Shown here: positions 5,160 to 6,205 of the stretch, piece by piece
How the letters are laid out: the number at the start of each line of letters is the position of its first letter
How positions within the stretch are numbered: the stretch's first letter is position 1
DNA from: Candidatus Bipolaricaulota bacterium
GTDB taxonomy: Bacteria; Bipolaricaulota; Bipolaricaulia; Bipolaricaulales; Bipolaricaulaceae
Length of the DNA: 6,205 nucleotides
NCBI GenBank assembly: GCA_014360945.1
Contig: JACIWM010000071.1
Span: 1 to 6,205 of the forward strand
Direction: 5' to 3'
Translations under genes and position numbers: made by a program
The notes under the pieces: model-generated
Databases searched by the model: none
What the model was told of the DNA's origin: nothing
What the model saw: the letters and a program-made list of their open reading frames with translations, nothing else

Positions 5160-6153
5160 AAACCTCGTGAAGATTTACCGTGGTGGGATCCGCGCCGTGG
5201 ATGGCGTTTCCTTTTACATAAACGAGCAGGAGATCTTTGGGTTTCTTGGCCCAAACGGCGCGGGAAAGTCCACCACCATAAAGTGCATCGTTGGTCTTCT
5301 TCGGCCTACCACGGGGACAATCAGGATTTTTGGAATGGATGTGAGTAGGGATCCAGGCGTGGCCAAACGGAGCATCGGTTATGCGGCCCAGGAGACCGCG
5401 GTGGATGATCACCTCACCGGCTGGGAAAATCTTTATCTGCAAGGGCGTTTTTATCACCTCCCTCGGGAGGAGATCCGCAAGCGGGGCGAGGAGGTCCTCC
5501 GCCTTTTTGGCCTCTGGGAGCGCCGAAATGATCTAGCTCAGACCTATTCCGGAGGCATGCTCAAAAGGTTGGATATCGCGTGCGCCCTCATCCATCGGCC
5601 GAAGATCCTGTTTTTGGATGAACCAACCTTGGGCTTGGATGTGCAGACGAGAACAGCCATTTGGGAGTACATCCGTAAACTGCGTGAAGAGCACAAGATG
5701 ACGATCTTCCTCACCACCCACTATATGGAGGAGGCTGACGAGCTTTCCGATCGAGTGGCCATCATCGATCGCGGGAAGATCCTGGCCTTGGATAAGCCCG
5801 GGGCGCTCAAGGCTTCGTTGGGTGGGGACGTGATAACTATTAAGTTCGCATCCGCGGACGACCGTGTGCCCCAACTGCTTTCGGCCATCCGGGCCTTGCC
5901 TGGCGTGCGGGATCTGCGCTCCTCGCCGGACGGGATTCATTGGATTTGGGTGGAGCAGCGCGGCGATCGCCTGATTCCCGAGCTTGTTCAACTCGCCCTC
6001 GCCCACGAAATCCAGGTGGACTCCGTGCGGCTCAAGCGCCCCACCTTGGACGATGTGTACCTCCACTACACGGGGAGAGCAATTCGGGAAGCCGAGGTCA
6101 GCCGCGAGGAACATGTGCGCACCAGGATCCTGCAGAGGAGGGTGCGGCGATGA
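5140..6153 (+). CDS. ABC transporter ATP-binding protein, DrrA-like
   Basis: This 337-residue nucleotide-binding subunit powers an ABC-2 type exporter from the cytoplasmic face. All motifs are intact: Walker A GPNGAGKST (37-45), Q-loop Gln84, signature YSGGM (136-140, then LKRLDIACAL), Walker B ILFLDEP (156-162) with catalytic Glu161, D-loop GLD (165-167) and H-loop His194 in TTHYMEEAD. The YSGGM signature and the C-terminal DUF4162-like region (about 225-315, with RPTLDDVYLHYTG at 300-312) place it in the daunorubicin-resistance (DrrA) and antibiotic or lipid export group. The start is ATG 5140. It overlaps the PadR gene by 20 bp, and its TGA overlaps the permease ATG by 4 bp. The basic C-terminal tail after 312 is longer than strictly needed for the domain. 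Substrate cannot be read from the ATPase. Confidence 0.95.
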   Translation: MEAVTVENLVKIYRGGIRAVDGVSFYINEQEIFGFLGPNGAGKSTTIKCIVGLLRPTTGTIRIFGMDVSRDPGVAKRSIGYAAQETAVDDHLTGWENLYLQGRFYHLPREEIRKRGEEVLRLFGLWERRNDLAQTYSGGMLKRLDIACALIHRPKILFLDEPTLGLDVQTRTAIWEYIRKLREEHKMTIFLTTHYMEEADELSDRVAIIDRGKILALDKPGALKASLGGDVITIKFASADDRVPQLLSAIRALPGVRDLRSSPDGIHWIWVEQRGDRLIPELVQLALAHEIQVDSVRLKRPTLDDVYLHYTGRAIREAEVSREEHVRTRILQRRVRR

Positions 6154-6205
6154 TCATTGTGGACGCGGCTTATGTGGCATGGCGGGAACTCCTCAAATTT
6201 TTTCG
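6150..6205 (+). CDS. N-terminus of ABC-2 type permease (partial)
   Basis: An ATG at 6150 overlaps the ATPase stop codon as ATGA and is preceded by GGAGGG (6137-6142) at 7-nt spacing. The 18 complete codons visible begin MIIVDAAYVAWRELLKFF. This matches the short cytoplasmic start of ABC-2 permeases, where an aromatic/Arg-Glu amphipathic segment precedes the first membrane helix. Partner position and coupling with the DrrA-like ATPase make this assignment likely. The membrane helices lie beyond the window edge, so the class is inferred from context and not from its own motifs. Confidence 0.8.
   Translation, partial: MIIVDAAYVAWRELLKFF

Noticed and set aside
1..6205. CRISPR array, tRNA/rRNA gene, insertion sequence or toxin-antitoxin pair
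   Set aside because: Reading through both strands showed no regularly spaced repeats, no tRNA cloverleaf, no transposase motif and no paired small genes of that type.

Overview
This is a gene-dense, GC-rich bacterial window. The bacterial signs are Shine-Dalgarno sites, ATG/GTG starts, overlapping operon genes, a PadR-type regulator and a rho-independent terminator. The proteins are rich in charged residues, and the amylomaltase is of the short, Thermus-like kind of about 510 residues. That would fit a thermophilic, deep-branching bacterium (Deinococcus-Thermus, Bipolaricaulota or Armatimonadota type), but this is only an impression and the sequence does not settle it. There are no rRNA or tRNA genes, CRISPR arrays, insertion sequences or phage genes.

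Layout. Positions 1-69 (+) hold the last 22 codons of a gene entering from the left. From 27 to about 4642 everything else reads on the minus strand. In transcription order it is: a DUF362 protein (4642-3737), a 103-residue unknown protein (3750-3439), a GH77 4-alpha-glucanotransferase (malQ, 3436-1895), a 189-bp hairpin-rich gap with a candidate 20-residue peptide gene (1859-1797), a membrane-anchored protein with three Ig-like repeats (1705-677), a strong terminator (about 656-618), and a GNAT acetyltransferase (605-27). From 4719 rightwards three genes read on the plus strand: a PadR-family regulator (4719-5159), a DrrA-type ABC ATPase (5140-6153) and the first codons of its ABC-2 permease (6150 to the window edge).

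How the genes fit together. The plus-strand genes overlap one another (20 bp, then 4 bp) and form a typical self-regulated efflux or export operon: repressor, ATPase, permease. The DUF362, unknown and malQ genes are also tightly packed (14-bp overlap, then a 2-bp gap) and should be co-translated. MalQ would remodel alpha-1,4-glucans in the cytoplasm; why a DUF362 protein travels with it is not evident. The two operons diverge from a gap of about 76 bp that carries a 10-bp palindrome, so the PadR protein could influence both.

Most of the window is ordinary. The least explained parts are the 1706-1894 gap with its peptide and stacked hairpins, the 103-residue protein, and the DUF362/malQ pairing.
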